64,000 nt of DNA, taken from the NCBI RefSeq assembly GCF_964340395.1, contig NC_135553.1, forward strand, positions 12,204,501-12,268,500. The letters run 5' to 3'. This document shows, one piece after another, positions 51,013-64,000 of this stretch (position 1 is its first letter; every line of letters begins with the position of its first letter). Source of the stretch: Glandiceps talaboti. Lineage: Eukaryota; Hemichordata; Enteropneusta; Spengelidae. The notes under the pieces are model-generated. The model searched no databases. It saw only the letters and a list, made by a program, of their open reading frames with translations, and was not told the origin of the DNA. Made by a program: the position numbers and the translations under genes.

Positions 51013-53185
51013 AGCGAGGGAGAAAATGGCATGCGCAAAATGAAAAACTGTCATTGTATACTTACACATTAAAAAGATATAAATTGTCCATAATTAACCT
51101 CGTAATATAAGGATCCACGTGTTCAACATGTGGATCATATCCTATTAACGTATCACATGACAAATTGTCAGGCTTCTCACAAACAAATGCCGTTCTCCCA
51201 AGGGATAGTGGGTTGATAAATGCGCAGGCGTCTGCCCATATTCTTTCGTTACAGAGACTGCATGGCTTCGATTGTTCAGGTTGACTCGTATTACCCACCA
51301 CGGACGATACTTCCATGTGAAAACGCCCTGCAAAACCATGGTGTACACTTTCATCGGCATACAAATGGTTCAAAAATAGAATAGCTTCCCTGTGACACAT
51401 AAGGTTAACCGTGATGTGTGCCTTTCCTTTCCAGGCAGCATAAAAGTATACACTGTAGGTACCATTTCCATGATCAATAACCTTCCCTGCTGTCCTCTGG
51501 TGTAATTCTTGATTGAACATCAATGGCTGCAGGAAGTCACCACCTTTTAAACGTCTATTACCATATTTGTCATACGATTCTACGATGACATGGACGTACT
51601 CGCCCTTTTTAATTGGTTTCTCCGGATAACGCAGGTACAACCTAAAACAATTGAAAATGGAATTACAATAACATACTCTTGTTGTTAATACGTAATCGTT
51701 TTTGGAAGGTTTCAATGAAAACGTAGTGCAACAACAACAACAACAACATGCATGCACGTGCAATGTAATATAACAGAGATAGCATGTAAAATGTTTGATG
51801 AGAAGAAAATGAATACATGTACACGTAACGTAAATGTAATCCTCTCTCAGGTGGTGCCTGTTGGGTCCACGGGTTTGGAGGGGGGTGGGGATGTTCCAAA
51901 ACTTGATGCATTAACAACATGCATATTCGATGTAATGCAAAGCAGTTGTCTAGTATGTATGTAACATTTTAGTCACTACAAAGTGAGTGCAAATAACATA
52001 AATACATGGGTTTGAGTGTCCTTACTTTGATGCTCTGCTTGATAATAATCCAGAAGACCCTTTACCAGTAACCAACGCCTTTGGAAATTTCTTCAGGGTA
52101 AAGTTTGTCTTCAAGTTGCTATGTGACAACTCAAATTCCTCGATCACATTAATCCAGTCCATAGCAAACGAGCTGTATTTCTTGTAAGGATAGAGGTTAT
52201 TTCTAGAGACGTGTTGCTTTTTTGGGTGACTTTGTGCCAATCGAGAACTGCTTTCTGACATTTTCACTGGTTTGGTAATGCCACTTGTATATTTAGGTGA
52301 TAAACTGGAGATTTTCTGAAATAAACAAAAATTGAAAAGATGGAGTCAGTAACCTGGACCATAATATTCTTTAACGGGACTGGTCATTCTAATATAACAA
52401 ACACAAATGTATCAAAAACACCATTGTTCATAGAATGCGTACCATATACGTGGGCTAGAATGTTGGAGTAATTTCACAATTTATGTCAATGTAAAACAAA
52501 AAAATACCTCTCCTGATTCGACAAAAAATCGAAACATCACTTTAGTAAGATTTTATCGAGACAATCAACATGTTAAGTACAACTTGGTTTCAAAGTTTCG
52601 ACTGGCGTTTTTGAGTGTATGTGTTACGATCCAGAAATGTCATATTTGGAATGTTGTATAATTTACTAATACCTTTGCACTAATTACTTACAATCAGGAG
52701 TTAACAACAGGGTGATCTACTAATAATATGTTGATTTATCTACTAATCCTGTATTAATTGCATTTATCTCTCCTAGCTACCAATTGTTAAGTGTTTCGAT
52801 GAAACAACTTAGATTAGTACTTGTAAACAAGATAACTTGTCGATTATCGAATTCAGATTAATAACTAATTTTCCAATGGCGTGATCAACACTTGTCTTAC
52901 ACGTGGAAAATTTACATATGGCATGATCTTATATCAATCATCAATTTTGAATATTCCGATGAAAAGTTCACCGTGTGTTTGAGAACAATGAATCTAGTTG
53001 AAAGCTCGCCAAATTCCAAATATGGCAATTCTGGATCGTAACATATGTTAAGTAGCAAGGAAGGGGTAGATGCAGCATTTACCTATACTTACCATACTAT
53101 ATTCGAATGAAATACCGATGAAAACTCCGATTATTAATAGGACAACCTTTCTAGAAATAGAAGTACCTGTCTTTGTAACCACCAT
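48929..53185 (-). CDS. NXPE family protein, copy E
   Basis: Five exons on the minus strand: 53185-53093, 52315-52026, 51641-51066, 50475-50426 and 49659-48929 (1740 nt, 579 residues), with GT-AG borders and consistent phases. Exon 1 encodes a short cytosolic end and one hydrophobic segment (residues about 14-27), a type II signal anchor. Exon 3 carries the filamin/Ig-like part (YDKYGNRRLKGGDF, HGNGTYSVYF) and a Cys-rich piece. Exon 5 is the NXPE C-terminal domain with an SGNH-like GDS at 394-396 and a C-terminal VHP (His552). The related vertebrate NXPE proteins are secretory-pathway proteins, and a sialic-acid O-acetyltransferase role has been proposed for NXPE1; whether that holds here is unknown. 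Residue 550 is Asn where copy F has Asp. Confidence 0.9.
50070..50335. repeat. (TACA)n/(CA)n microsatellite
   Basis: Lies in intron 4 of NXPE copy E, just past the 50-nt exon 4. Copy F has only a 49-bp tract in the same place. Confidence 0.96.
50913..51009. repeat. (TTC)n(GA)n microsatellite
   Basis: Adjacent TTC and GA tracts in intron 3 of NXPE copy E. No equivalent is present in copy F. Confidence 0.95.
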
Positions 53186-54737
53186 CTTATTTTTACGTAA
53201 TCCAAAAAATGTCGAATTATTATAGTATATATGGTGTAACAAATAATGGACTATCTGCACAAACATTGGACAACGTGGCACATACCCCTACGTCAGAATT
53301 GATTAGACTGCAGCTGACAATGCAATGAAAACAATGGTGTAACACATTGATATTAATGAAAATATGTCGATATCCACATAATCCTCTGGTGTGATATTTT
53401 CCATTTTTTGTCGACGGTTTCCCTTTCTCAAAAAAAGGTACTCCCCAACCCATTCCTCGGGTAGAGAGAAACATTATTAAAATTAAATTGTTTTAATGTC
53501 CAGACTAGTGAAAAACACCTGTTAAGACCTTGTGCAGTTTTGTTAATTCTTGTTTCATGTTTAACTTACCTCGTTACATTGATTTGCTGCTTATAATTAT
53601 TCATAAATCTGTACAGGTTGGTGTATGACGTCAGCATCCGATCTCAGTAAACACAGTGTTATTGAGATCAATATGAACTGGTATCCAGTTAATAAGTTGA
53701 AACTAAGCGTCGTCAGGCTCTACAATAATCTTACTAACAGTATTATATTATAATGTTACAAACGTTGTTATATTTTATCGTCTGACTCGACATAGACCCG
53801 CCACCACGTTGGAGGTCTATGGACTCGACAAAAAGACCACAACTCATCGTCTGTCAAGACAAAAAATGAAATGCAATTGTTACATTTTACTCCATTGGTA
53901 TGCCTGAAACAGTATATGTTGTTACAATAAAGCAACAACGATCTGCTTGAGATAACGTAATGAAAACGTAGCGTTTCTGATAAAATATTTTGTTAGGAGA
54001 CAATGTAAACAAATAAGATATAAATCAAGCCAGATGATAAAATCAGATTGATCCTGACCCGTACAGATTGATATTAGATTAGCAGGCCTTTGTCACTACA
54101 AAAAATAATATGTAACAGAAACAAAATTGATTAACTATGTGGCCATTGAATGCAAGGTATTGTCCAATCAGAAATTAGGACTCCTTAGGATGTGTTAAAG
54201 TGTTTCAAAAATTATGTCGTGCGCACGAGATACTATCTCGTGAGCACGACTTATAGTATGTCGTGCTCACAAGATAGCATCTCGTGCTCACAAGATAGTA
54301 TGTCGTGCTCACATGATAGTATGTCGTGCGCACAAGATATTATGTCGTGCTCACGAGATTATTTTTTATTTTTTATTTTACAAAATGTCCCTTACTGGCT
54401 TTCATAAAAAAGAAATAACGAAACTAAAAATTCTCACAAAAGACAATCGTTCTGGGCATGATACGGAAACAACCAAATGAAGAGAGTTTTCTCTATTCTT
54501 TGGAAAGGGGACCGTCCACAAAATGGAAAATATCACATTTACTGAAAAGTAAATACCTGGCGTATTTTCATTAATACGATGTGTTACACAGTTGTTTTCC
54601 TTTGAATCAGTCAGCTGCAGTATAACCAATTCTTGTCTGTACTAGGAGCATGTGCCACGTTCCCCTACGTGTATGCAGATATAGACCATCATTTATTAAT
54701 CATATTATTCAATTTTGTTGATTTACGAACAAGTAAA
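53186..54737. promoter_or_regulatory. bidirectional upstream region of NXPE copies E and F
   Basis: The two genes start from opposite ends of this interval. The 200-300 bp upstream of each start are homologous when read outward: both contain ATGTGCCACGTT, a TGCAGATA word and ATGGAAAATATCACA. No TATA box is obvious. The middle holds a degenerate hairpin (53791-53821) and the 21-bp tandem array. Confidence 0.6.
54215..54355. repeat. 21-bp tandem repeat, about 6 to 7 copies
   Basis: Unit TGTCGTGCTCACAAGATAGTA with variants. The first unit is followed by an inverted unit (ATCTCGTGAGCACGAC), making a local palindrome. It lies about 380 bp before the start codon of NXPE copy F. Confidence 0.9.
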
Positions 54738-57343
54738 ATGGAGCTTACAGAGAAGAGTAATTCTACTGTTAGAAATGTTGTCATATTAATAATCGGAGTT
54801 TTCATCGGTATTTCATTCGAATATCGTATGGTGAGTATAGTTTCAAATTCGCTCTGCATCCCTCCCTCCCTTGCTACTAAGCATACACCCGAAAACGCCA
54901 TTCGAAGCTTTGAAGTCAATGCACATGAAATAAAACGTCGTCTGACTCGATAAAATCATGCTAAATTTGGTAATGTTAAGATTTTCGTCCAGTTAGAAGA
55001 CGTTCTTAAATGGTTTCTAATTCAGTCACCATACAATATGAAATTATTCCAACATTATTAGCCCGAGTACTAACTACATTATGTATTCGATGAACAATCA
55101 TGGTGTTTCAGACATTTTTGTCCGTAATATTAGATTAGCCAGTCCCGAGAGAATATAATGGTCCATGTTACTGACTACATTCTGTCAATATTTCTATGCG
55201 CATTTCAGAAAATCTCAAGTTTATCACATAGATATACAACAAGTGGCATTGCCAAACCACTGAAAGTGTCAGAAAGCAGTTCTCGATTGGCACAAAGTCA
55301 CCCAAAAAAGCAACACGTCTCTAGAAATAACCTCTATCCTTACAAGAAATACAGCTCGTTTGCTATGGACTGGATAGGTGTGATCGAGGAATTTGAGTTG
55401 TCACATAGCAACTTGAAGACAAACTTTACCCTGAAGAAATTTCCAAAGGCGTTGGTTACTGGTAAAGGGTCTTCTGGATTATTTTCAAGCACAGCATCAA
55501 AGTAAGGACAATTAAACGCATATTTATGTTAATATGTGCATTCATTTTGTAGTGACTAAAACTGTTTTATGCGAGGAGCCAGTCAACCGGATTGTATTAC
55601 ATCGAACAGGAGGTTGTTAATGTATCAGGTTTTGGAACATCCTTCCCCCAAACCCTTGACCCCAACAGGCACCATCTGAGAGAGGATATATTAAGGGCAC
55701 AAACCCGCGGGTTTATATATTATTGCTACGTTTTTAAAAATCATTTGTAGTATTCTACTTACTGAAGCATACTTAACCATCACTTGCAATTGACTGGACT
55801 CAAACCTGGTATTAAGATAGAACTTATTAATGATACGATGACGTAATTTATCATACGTGCCCTTATAAATGTATACGTGTCCAAGCTACAGTTTCATTAC
55901 ATCCTTACGAAAAGGTAAATGTATTTTAGACACAATTGTACATGCATCACTTTATTTTTCGACTAATGCAAATTTTCGTCCGACGACTTTGACCCAGGAT
56001 CTGGTGTGCGCTAGCTCTCATATACTCTCAGGAGTTAATATAGTTGCAGATCAGCGCCATGGGTAGGCTAGCTAACGGATCGCAAACAGTTTTTGTTCCT
56101 GAACTCACGCAATAACTTTGAGATTTTGATTTTGAAAAAATTACAAACAGACTGTCAGACAGCTGAGACAAAAAATTCTTTGTTGAATCATTCACCTTTT
56201 AAAAAAACATGTTCAAAATGATTTATTGTTTTAAGGCGCAGTTTTGATATCGTCCCATTTTGAACTGTTTTAGGTTGTACCTACGATATCCGGAGAAACC
56301 AATTAAAAAGGGCGAGTATGTCCATGTCATCGTAGAATCGTATGACAAATATGGTAATAGACGTTTAAAAGGTGGTGACTTCCTGCAGCCATTGATGTTC
56401 AATCAAGAATTACACCAGAGGACAGCAGGGAAGGTTATTGATCATGGAAATGGTACCTACAGTGTATACTTTTATGCTGCCTGGAAAGGAAAAGCAAACA
56501 TCATGGTTAACCTTATGTGTCACAGGGAAGCTGTTCTATTTTTAAACCATTTGTACGCCAATGAAAGTACACACCATGGTTTTGCAGGGCGTTTTCTCAT
56601 GGAAGTATCATCCGTGGGTAATACGAGTCAACCTCAACAATCGAAGCCGTGCAGTCTCTGTAACGAACGAACATGGGAAGACGCCTGCGCATTTATCAAC
56701 CCACTATCCCTAGGGAGAACGGCATTTGTTTGTGAGAAGCCTGACAATTTGTCATGTGATACGTTAATAGGATATGATCCAAATGTTAAACATATGGATC
56801 ATTATACTATGGAGTTAATTAAGGACAATTTAAATCTTTTTAATGTGTAAGTACATAATAATAATGTTTTCTTAGATTTATGAAATAAGATGAAATGAAA
56901 TGAACGTTCATTGGGCTTCCAGCATTGACGTTTTGATGAATGTGTGCTGTTACCGATAATCCCAAGTTTCAACTACAAAATCTATTTTTGGCTTATTTGC
57001 ATGACGCCAGAGTTCACTAATTTAAAAAAAGGTCGTATTTTTACTCGGCACTTTGGACACTTGTTGCTGTTGTTAGTTGTAAGGATTTCGTAGCATGGGA
57101 CCCCGTCGATTTCAAGTTGGTTTAATTGCGTGATTTTGGAGTGACCGATCTCCAACACGGTACATGAAAGAATCGTTATTGTGCTGTGAATAACGAAATT
57201 TTGACATGTTTTTGTCTTATAGTAAAGAAGCATTGGTCCCTGTTGGTAAAGTGATCCCAATAAACATTGCTGGTGAGAATTGTATATATTGTTGTATAAA
57301 GCCCATAACTCACAGACACAACCCAGACGTCGACAGACGTACA

Positions 57344-57395
<52 letters not shown>

Positions 57396-58500
57396 GTAGG
57401 TAGGTATGAGAAGAGACCACCAGGAAGGGTCACAGTTTCGAAGGGTCACTGGTTGAGGGCGCTCCGCAGAACTAACTAATAAATAATTAATAAGGTAGTC
57501 ATAGTAGAGCTGACACCAACAAAGAACAGTAACAAGTGATTTAGAAAAGAACGACACCAGCTTTTCAAATCATTACTTTATTACACAGTAGGAGAAAGAT
57601 GTTTAAAAAAGTGTGAAAGCAAACAATAAACAACAAATAAGTATTTGTAAACATATGTGACAATCCCAAGCCCCTGTGGTCTGACTTCTTTATTGGCTGT
57701 ATTATTTTCATCCGAATTTGACATTATCGAAATAATGTTTCTCAAATATTTCAATTTCTTCTATTGAAGATTCTAGTGTACAACCTGAGCTTCCTTCATG
57801 TGGACCAGACTTGCCAGTCCCAATGTCCAACGGCTATTGGAAGAACTATGAAACATTTATACCCCTGATGTGCAAAAGTCAACAGTGGACAAAGACTGAC
57901 ATAGCGAAATGTGTGACGGGAAAGTATTTGCATTTTTATGGCGACTCAACTTTGCTTGGCCGATATACATCTAGTCTGCCAAGTGGACAGGGAGGGTTTA
58001 AAGTGGACGGTATGATGCTTGGTTTCAGAGCTGGTGGTGCTGCAAGGCGTATAGGACATACGATTTTCGAAGCGGATTACATTGATACACACATATCATG
58101 TACCACTTACACGCCCATGTTAGTAATCAATTTTGCTTTCCATTTTGGATCCTGGGGAACAAGGCCCTATTTGGACCGACTCTTCGCTGCAAAACTCGCT
58201 ATGCTACGACTATTTGACCGATGTCCCGGTTCTATTGTCATCATTAAATTATTACATCCAAGAGACAACACTCGACCTGAACAGGCCGCTCATAGCTCTA
58301 ACTATAGATTTCACGATATGAATCGAATGGCACGTAGGGTGTTCGGGGGACTTGGTATACGATTTCTGGATATCTGGGATATGGTTGCGTCACATTCTAT
58401 TGCAAACGACGTTCATCCACCTGGAGTTATTTGCACTCAAGAGATCAATCTTTTGTTTTCCTACATATGTCCAGACATGGTTCAGAAACCTATTTTCTAA
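54738..58500 (+). CDS. NXPE family protein, copy F
   Basis: Five exons: 54738-54830, 55209-55501, 56274-56846, 57223-57272 and 57770-58500 (1740 nt, 579 residues). The structure mirrors copy E exon for exon; exon 2 is one codon longer and exon 3 one codon shorter. Exon 1 gives the type II signal anchor (VVILIIGVFIGISF), exon 3 the filamin/Ig-like and Cys-rich part, and exon 5 the NXPE C-terminal domain with GDS at 394-396 and NDVHP with Asp550 and His552. It is expected in the secretory pathway with its C-terminal domain in the lumen or outside. It is head to head with copy E and nearly identical in the last exon. An AATAAA at about 58966 is a possible poly(A) signal. Reaction and substrate are not shown by the sequence. 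Confidence 0.9.
57347..57395. repeat. (TATG)n microsatellite
   Basis: In intron 4 of NXPE copy F, the short counterpart of the 266-bp array in copy E. Confidence 0.95.
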
Positions 58501-59853
58501 ACTATTAAAAAACCCTATCAGAATCTCTGATGCAGTATAGTGCCATTAGGCATACATTGGAAATGAGAAATAATAATTGTTCATTTATCTATATTTGGGG
58601 TAAAATTGTTTTTAAAAAACTTGTAATAAGAAGACGGAAAGATCTAACCTCTTATAGAATCAAAAGTCGGGGTCATCATGGAAGATTTGTGTCATACATA
58701 TTCGATATTGTTTGTAGTCTGCTCAATATTGATATTCCGAAGCCTACCTTGGGTACAAGAAGTGTTCAAAGGAGAAGATATTTTCATGATTCTAAGTATC
58801 ACTAGGACAACACAATATAGTTACGTTGAAACGGTTCGGAGAGAGACATTAATAATTAATAATTAATAATTAAATCATTGTGTGATGGAGGTCTGTATAG
58901 GAGATGGATCAACACGGCGTCGCATTAGTTTGCAATTTACCGAGAAAGCCCCCAAAATAAAAGTTAGTAGTGATCACTCTCGGGGAAGATTAAATCATTG
59001 ACATTAGCAGTGAACTACAAGGCCACATTTGTGATTTACAAGAGTGAATTGCCATTTTAAATAAGAAATTCTAATTCATAAAATCTGAAAACAGTCTCAC
59101 ACGTTTTCCAAATCGTTTAATTCAAGCAGATTATGCATGGTGGTTTTCAAAAAGGGGATTGGTAGCTATAGTGACTTCGTTTTTGTTCAAACTCAGATCT
59201 AGACCACCAAGATTCTAACAACTATTGTTAGCAAAATTGCCATTGTTTCTTTGCATGTGTTTATCCTTTATTCTGTTTTATCAATGGTAATTTTGTCCAT
59301 CTGATTATTTAGGTTTTATTTATTGAGATTTTGAAGGTTTATAGGCAAAATATGTTTAGTTATGAGGTGTATTATTTTTAATGCTTTTCAGTTTTATCGA
59401 CTTAGGTACCATCTCTTTGGTTTTATCCTCTATTTGTTCATTTTATTAATGGATATTTTGTTCTCCAAATGATTGAAATAGTGAACTGTTTTGAAAGTAA
59501 TAGGCGTAGATTTTCATGGTGTATTATTACCATTATAATTTTCAAATTAAACATTACTTTTTAGTACATAGATAATATTTCTTTGAACACCTTTAGCCTA
59601 GTAAGATTACGGTTTACTTTTAACATCGCAGACCATGCTCTTGTAAATTCTATGAATATTTTACTTATTTATTTCATCATAGGTGATATAATAGAGAGAA
59701 ATTATACTACGTATTAACTCCATTGTCATCAGTAGTTCATGGTGATATTTTTGAATTATGAACATTTTGGTAAATGTTTACATGACATGTTGGGATAATA
59801 AATTATATTTCCAAGCAAGAAATCTTTGAGATACAGTTTGCATAGCGCATATG

Positions 59854-59908
<55 letters not shown>

Positions 59909-59996
59909 GTCTGTAGGGAGTAAATATACATGATAATTGAGCAATATAATTTTTTTATGTATAATCTTCAGCGAGCATTTACTAATTAAAATGGCC
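58501..59996. other. 3' flank of NXPE copy F and intergenic DNA
   Basis: AT-rich; contains an ATT-rich run near 58850 and a (TG)n tract at 59857-59906. No exon is recognised. Confidence 0.55.
59857..59906. repeat. (TG)n microsatellite
   Basis: Pure dinucleotide array. Confidence 0.96.
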
Positions 59997-60032
59997 CATC
60001 CAACATTGCGTATCTTACACAATGTGTTTCTT

Positions 60033-60077
60033 ATTCATTCATTCATTCATTCATTCATTCATTCATTCATTCATTCA
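60033..60077. repeat. (ATTC)n microsatellite
   Basis: Tetranucleotide array near the left arm of the foldback element. Confidence 0.95.
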
Positions 60078-60328
60078 ATCAAAAGATAGATTGCGAAATG
60101 CGTTCTATATATTCAACCACCAATTATTGGGGGTTTACAAAATGGGTTCAATATTCAACCAATCATAGGGTAGATTACAAAATTAGTCTATCTCCATTGA
60201 ATAGAATACAATTTATAACATTTATCGAACCAGAGATCCATAACTTTTAAATTCATGTTCACCCAATCTCCCGTTGCTACATTGTAAACTTTGTTGTATA
60301 CAAAATTAGGTGATGGAATATAATACTT

Positions 60329-60416
60329 GTATGTATGTATGTATGTATGTATGTATGTATGTATGTATGTATGTATGTATGTATGTATGTATGTATGTAT
60401 GTATGTATGTATGTAT
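60329..60416. repeat. (TATG)n microsatellite
   Basis: Pure tetranucleotide array of about 22 units. Confidence 0.96.
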
Positions 60417-60545
60417 TCTTCTGTACAACTGATATCAATGCATGTAATACATTCCTGTATATATGCTTGGAACTCATTTTACAAACTACTCCATGATTGG
60501 ATAAATATCAATCACATTTTGTAAGATACGCAGTAATTGGATGAT

Positions 60546-61540
60546 CATATTTATCCTTGTATTCAAACAAACACAAAACATACCAAGTCAATGTTTAGTA
60601 AACATCAAAGAAACACACAAGACATACCAAGTCAATATTTAGTAAACTTTAAAAGATTTTGTTTTATTTGTATATAAAATCCATAAAAGTTATATGACAA
60701 TATTTTCAAGATAAAACTGTATGAAACACAATGTAAAGCAAATACTTCCTGATATTAATGAAAAGCATGCACAGCAAAGATTAATTGTTGCTTATAACTG
60801 GACTAACTTTTTTCCTATATCTTAGGTTAAATAAAACATTCAACCCAGTCTTATTTCACTCTTTTCTTCAATGAAAAGACAAGATTTAAGAAACATGGTT
60901 ACTTTTTTTCACATGGACATACCATATTATAATCTTATATGATGTATGACCAGAAAGTGGTGGGGACATATTTGGGGTGAATAATGAACCCCAAGATATG
61001 CAAGTATCAGAGTGGGCTCAGGATATTTGCAAGAGTGCTTGTTGTGTTTTCTGCACCCATAATTATACAAGCAAAGTGAATGTACAAGTGCAGCAGGAAA
61101 TACTGCAAGCATGAGAGCAAAATCTCCCGAGTACACACAACATTGGCACAGATGTGTCATTCGGTTTTGTTAATTTTATAAAAGTTTTTCCAAAACAGCA
61201 AATTTCATTAAAAATGTAATGAGCATTCATTTAATTTAATACACATGGAAAGTTTTTGGGGTCATTTGCACACACATATGCAATGTTTTGGTATTATACT
61301 GCAGTGCAAATACCATAGTATGCACCTACATTGGTGCAAGTACTCACAGGTACATAAACAATAATAAATTGTATAGTTATGATTGGATGTTAAACTATAT
61401 TATAAAAATGTCCAATTTCATCATTACATCAAGAAACCCTTTTGCAAGACAAGGTTCACATTTTTAGAAATCTGTGAAAAAACTTTGCATCATTCCATAC
61501 TAGTATATTCAAAAGCAGGAAGACATGATAAGTTGTTATA
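60546..61540. other. intergenic, no gene recognised
   Basis: AT-rich. The part from about 61040 to 61350 is distantly related to 32810-33060. No coding exon is supported. Confidence 0.5.
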
Positions 61541-61544
61541 TATA

Positions 61545-62385
<841 letters not shown>

Positions 62386-62439
62386 ACGCTCTGCCACTGC
62401 GGTATAGAGCACTGTCTTAGCAGATTGATACTCACCGAG

Positions 62440-62499
<60 letters not shown>
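62440..62499. repeat. (AT)n microsatellite
   Basis: Pure AT tract after a unique segment ending TCACCGAGT. Confidence 0.96.
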
Positions 62500-62502
<3 letters not shown>

Positions 62503-62954
62503 TAAAGCTCCCTAATATGTGAAGATTCTAATACCAACTAATCAAGGGTACCAATGATAATGTATTGTCATACATGTAGTGCAAACAAGTATGTCCAATT
62601 TCCAGAATTTGAATTTGTTAATAACCTGGCATTTGTGGAGTAGATATCAGCTCTATCAAAGAGATTTACAAAATGCCATCGACTAGTAGACTTAAAATGT
62701 TGTCTAGAAGCAAATGTTAGATAAGTTTTGCAAAAGTTGTATACTGTGGTCATTACAATGTACACATATATTCACAGTATAATAGTATGACCATTGTTAT
62801 AAATAAAATAAAAACACCAACTCTTAAAAATAAGACTATATATTAAAGAATACACAACATTTTTTATAATTGCACAGTCTAGGTATTGGACGGTCTCAAC
62901 TTGCCTTATGATAAAATACTCAAGAATTCTATAAAACTACTTGAAAGAATATTA

Positions 62955-63290
62955 AGATAGAATGTGCCTTAGTACGGGGACAATTTCACTAAAACTCAAA
63001 GTTGCTTCGAAGTTTGCCATTTGATAGCTTCTTCCTGGTGTTTTGGAACCCATAAACGAGTTTGGGGTTCACCATCTTGTTTTCAAGGCAATTTGCAATA
63101 TTTTATTTTGCCCACAGAAATAACTAACTCAGTGATCGGTGGCCATATTGGATTCAACAATGACTCAATTTTTGATCCTTGAAAAAAATTGTAGTATGAC
63201 CACTTTTTTCTTGATTTTTGGGTAAGTGTTTGCTTGATCATAGTAACAGCAAAAATTTTAGGATTCTATTCTCAATATGCATACTACATT
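62955..63290. mobile_element. MITE-like repeat, related to 35945-36270
   Basis: Shares AGAATG(C/T)GCCT, GGCCATATTGGATT and other ordered words with 35945-36270. Words GGTTCACCAT and GTTTTCAAGG resemble, inverted, sequence near 27700. Confidence 0.6.
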
Positions 63291-64000
63291 AATAGCATGT
63301 TAAATTGATTCTTTGTACTTGTATCAAATTTCAAGATGATCTGTAGTTGTAAAAGTGTGTACTAGTTTGATCAAAGTACACTAATAGAAAGCTAAAAAGT
63401 CAGTTACAAAAAACAGTGATTGTACATAATCTGCAATATCCCATTTCATTAGATGTCATTATGAAATAGTACGGTCTTTAGGTGTACAACACAGGAATTT
63501 TGAATTTCAATTTTTTCAGTAAATTTTACATTTCAAAACTTTTAATTGAAAGCCTGAACATTTTAATACAGTTAGAATGGAAAGATATCACTGAGACAAG
63601 CCAAAGCAGCTATATTTTGTACTTGAAATTTATATGCATGCAGCTGACAGTCTGTGTGTCTTGTCAAGAATCTCAGTGGATGCTATTATAAGTTTTTTAA
63701 TGTTGTAAAATTTATATGTTGCATTAATCATTCAAAACACCTATGCAGAATACCAAAACAGCATACTATTTTGCAATGGATTGTATACAGTTACTGAACC
63801 CCTGCATTGTTTCTGTAGTGCTAATATAGAATAGTTCTAAGATAGCTAAATGTTAAATTGTGTAAACTTGAAGAACATTGGTAGTTGATTGAACTAAATA
63901 CACAAGCACAACTTACTTCGATAATATTAACATTATAATTAAAAACACTCAAAAAGTTGAATTGGTAATGTTTTTCTTTGATTGAAGGGAAGAATAATTT
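63291..64000. other. intergenic, no gene recognised
   Basis: AT-rich end of the window with one unsupported 69-residue open frame. It could belong to an intron of a gene outside the window. Confidence 0.45.

Larger units (their letters stand above)
59997..60545. mobile_element. foldback element enclosing two microsatellites
   Basis: The left arm CATCCAACATTGCGTATCTT is inverted at the right end (60514-60545) over about 30 bp with few mismatches. The interior holds (ATTC)n at 60033-60077 and (TATG)n at 60329-60416. Confidence 0.65.

Overview
The window is nuclear DNA of an animal. Genes are split by GT-AG introns, coding density is low, the DNA is AT-rich, and microsatellites and small foldback transposons are abundant. 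The gene families (secreted kringle proteins with a short-chain-collagen-C4-like end, NXPE proteins, an animal glutathionyl-hydroquinone reductase) fit a marine invertebrate, perhaps a hemichordate or amphioxus-like deuterostome. That placement is family-level inference and is weak. All exon borders were read by hand from splice sites and reading phase; within each gene model the phases close.

Region 1 (about 3.8-22.6 kb) holds four paralogous five-exon genes in the order -, +, -, +. Each encodes a signal peptide, a short helical stalk, one kringle and, in three of them, a cysteine-rich C-terminal domain like that of short-chain collagen C4 but with no collagen triplets. The layout is a tandem duplication of one divergent gene pair. 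In the first gene a deletion fused the start of exon 4 to the tail of exon 5, leaving a kringle-only protein that ends at an out-of-frame stop.

Region 2 (about 22.6-31.9 kb) has no gene I can recognise. It holds compound microsatellites, a 48-bp minisatellite and several foldback elements.

Region 3 (about 32-45.3 kb, minus strand) is one glutathionyl-hydroquinone reductase gene spread over eight exons, with two duplicated candidate first exons 3.3 kb apart. Its introns are full of foldback elements.

Region 4 (about 45.4-48.6 kb) carries two terminal-inverted-repeat elements and several hairpins.

Region 5 (about 48.9-58.5 kb) is a head-to-head inverted duplication of a five-exon NXPE gene. 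Both copies are intact at 579 residues; they differ at a residue beside a putative catalytic histidine, which is Asn in one and Asp in the other.

Region 6 (58.5-64 kb) is repeat-rich with no recognisable gene.
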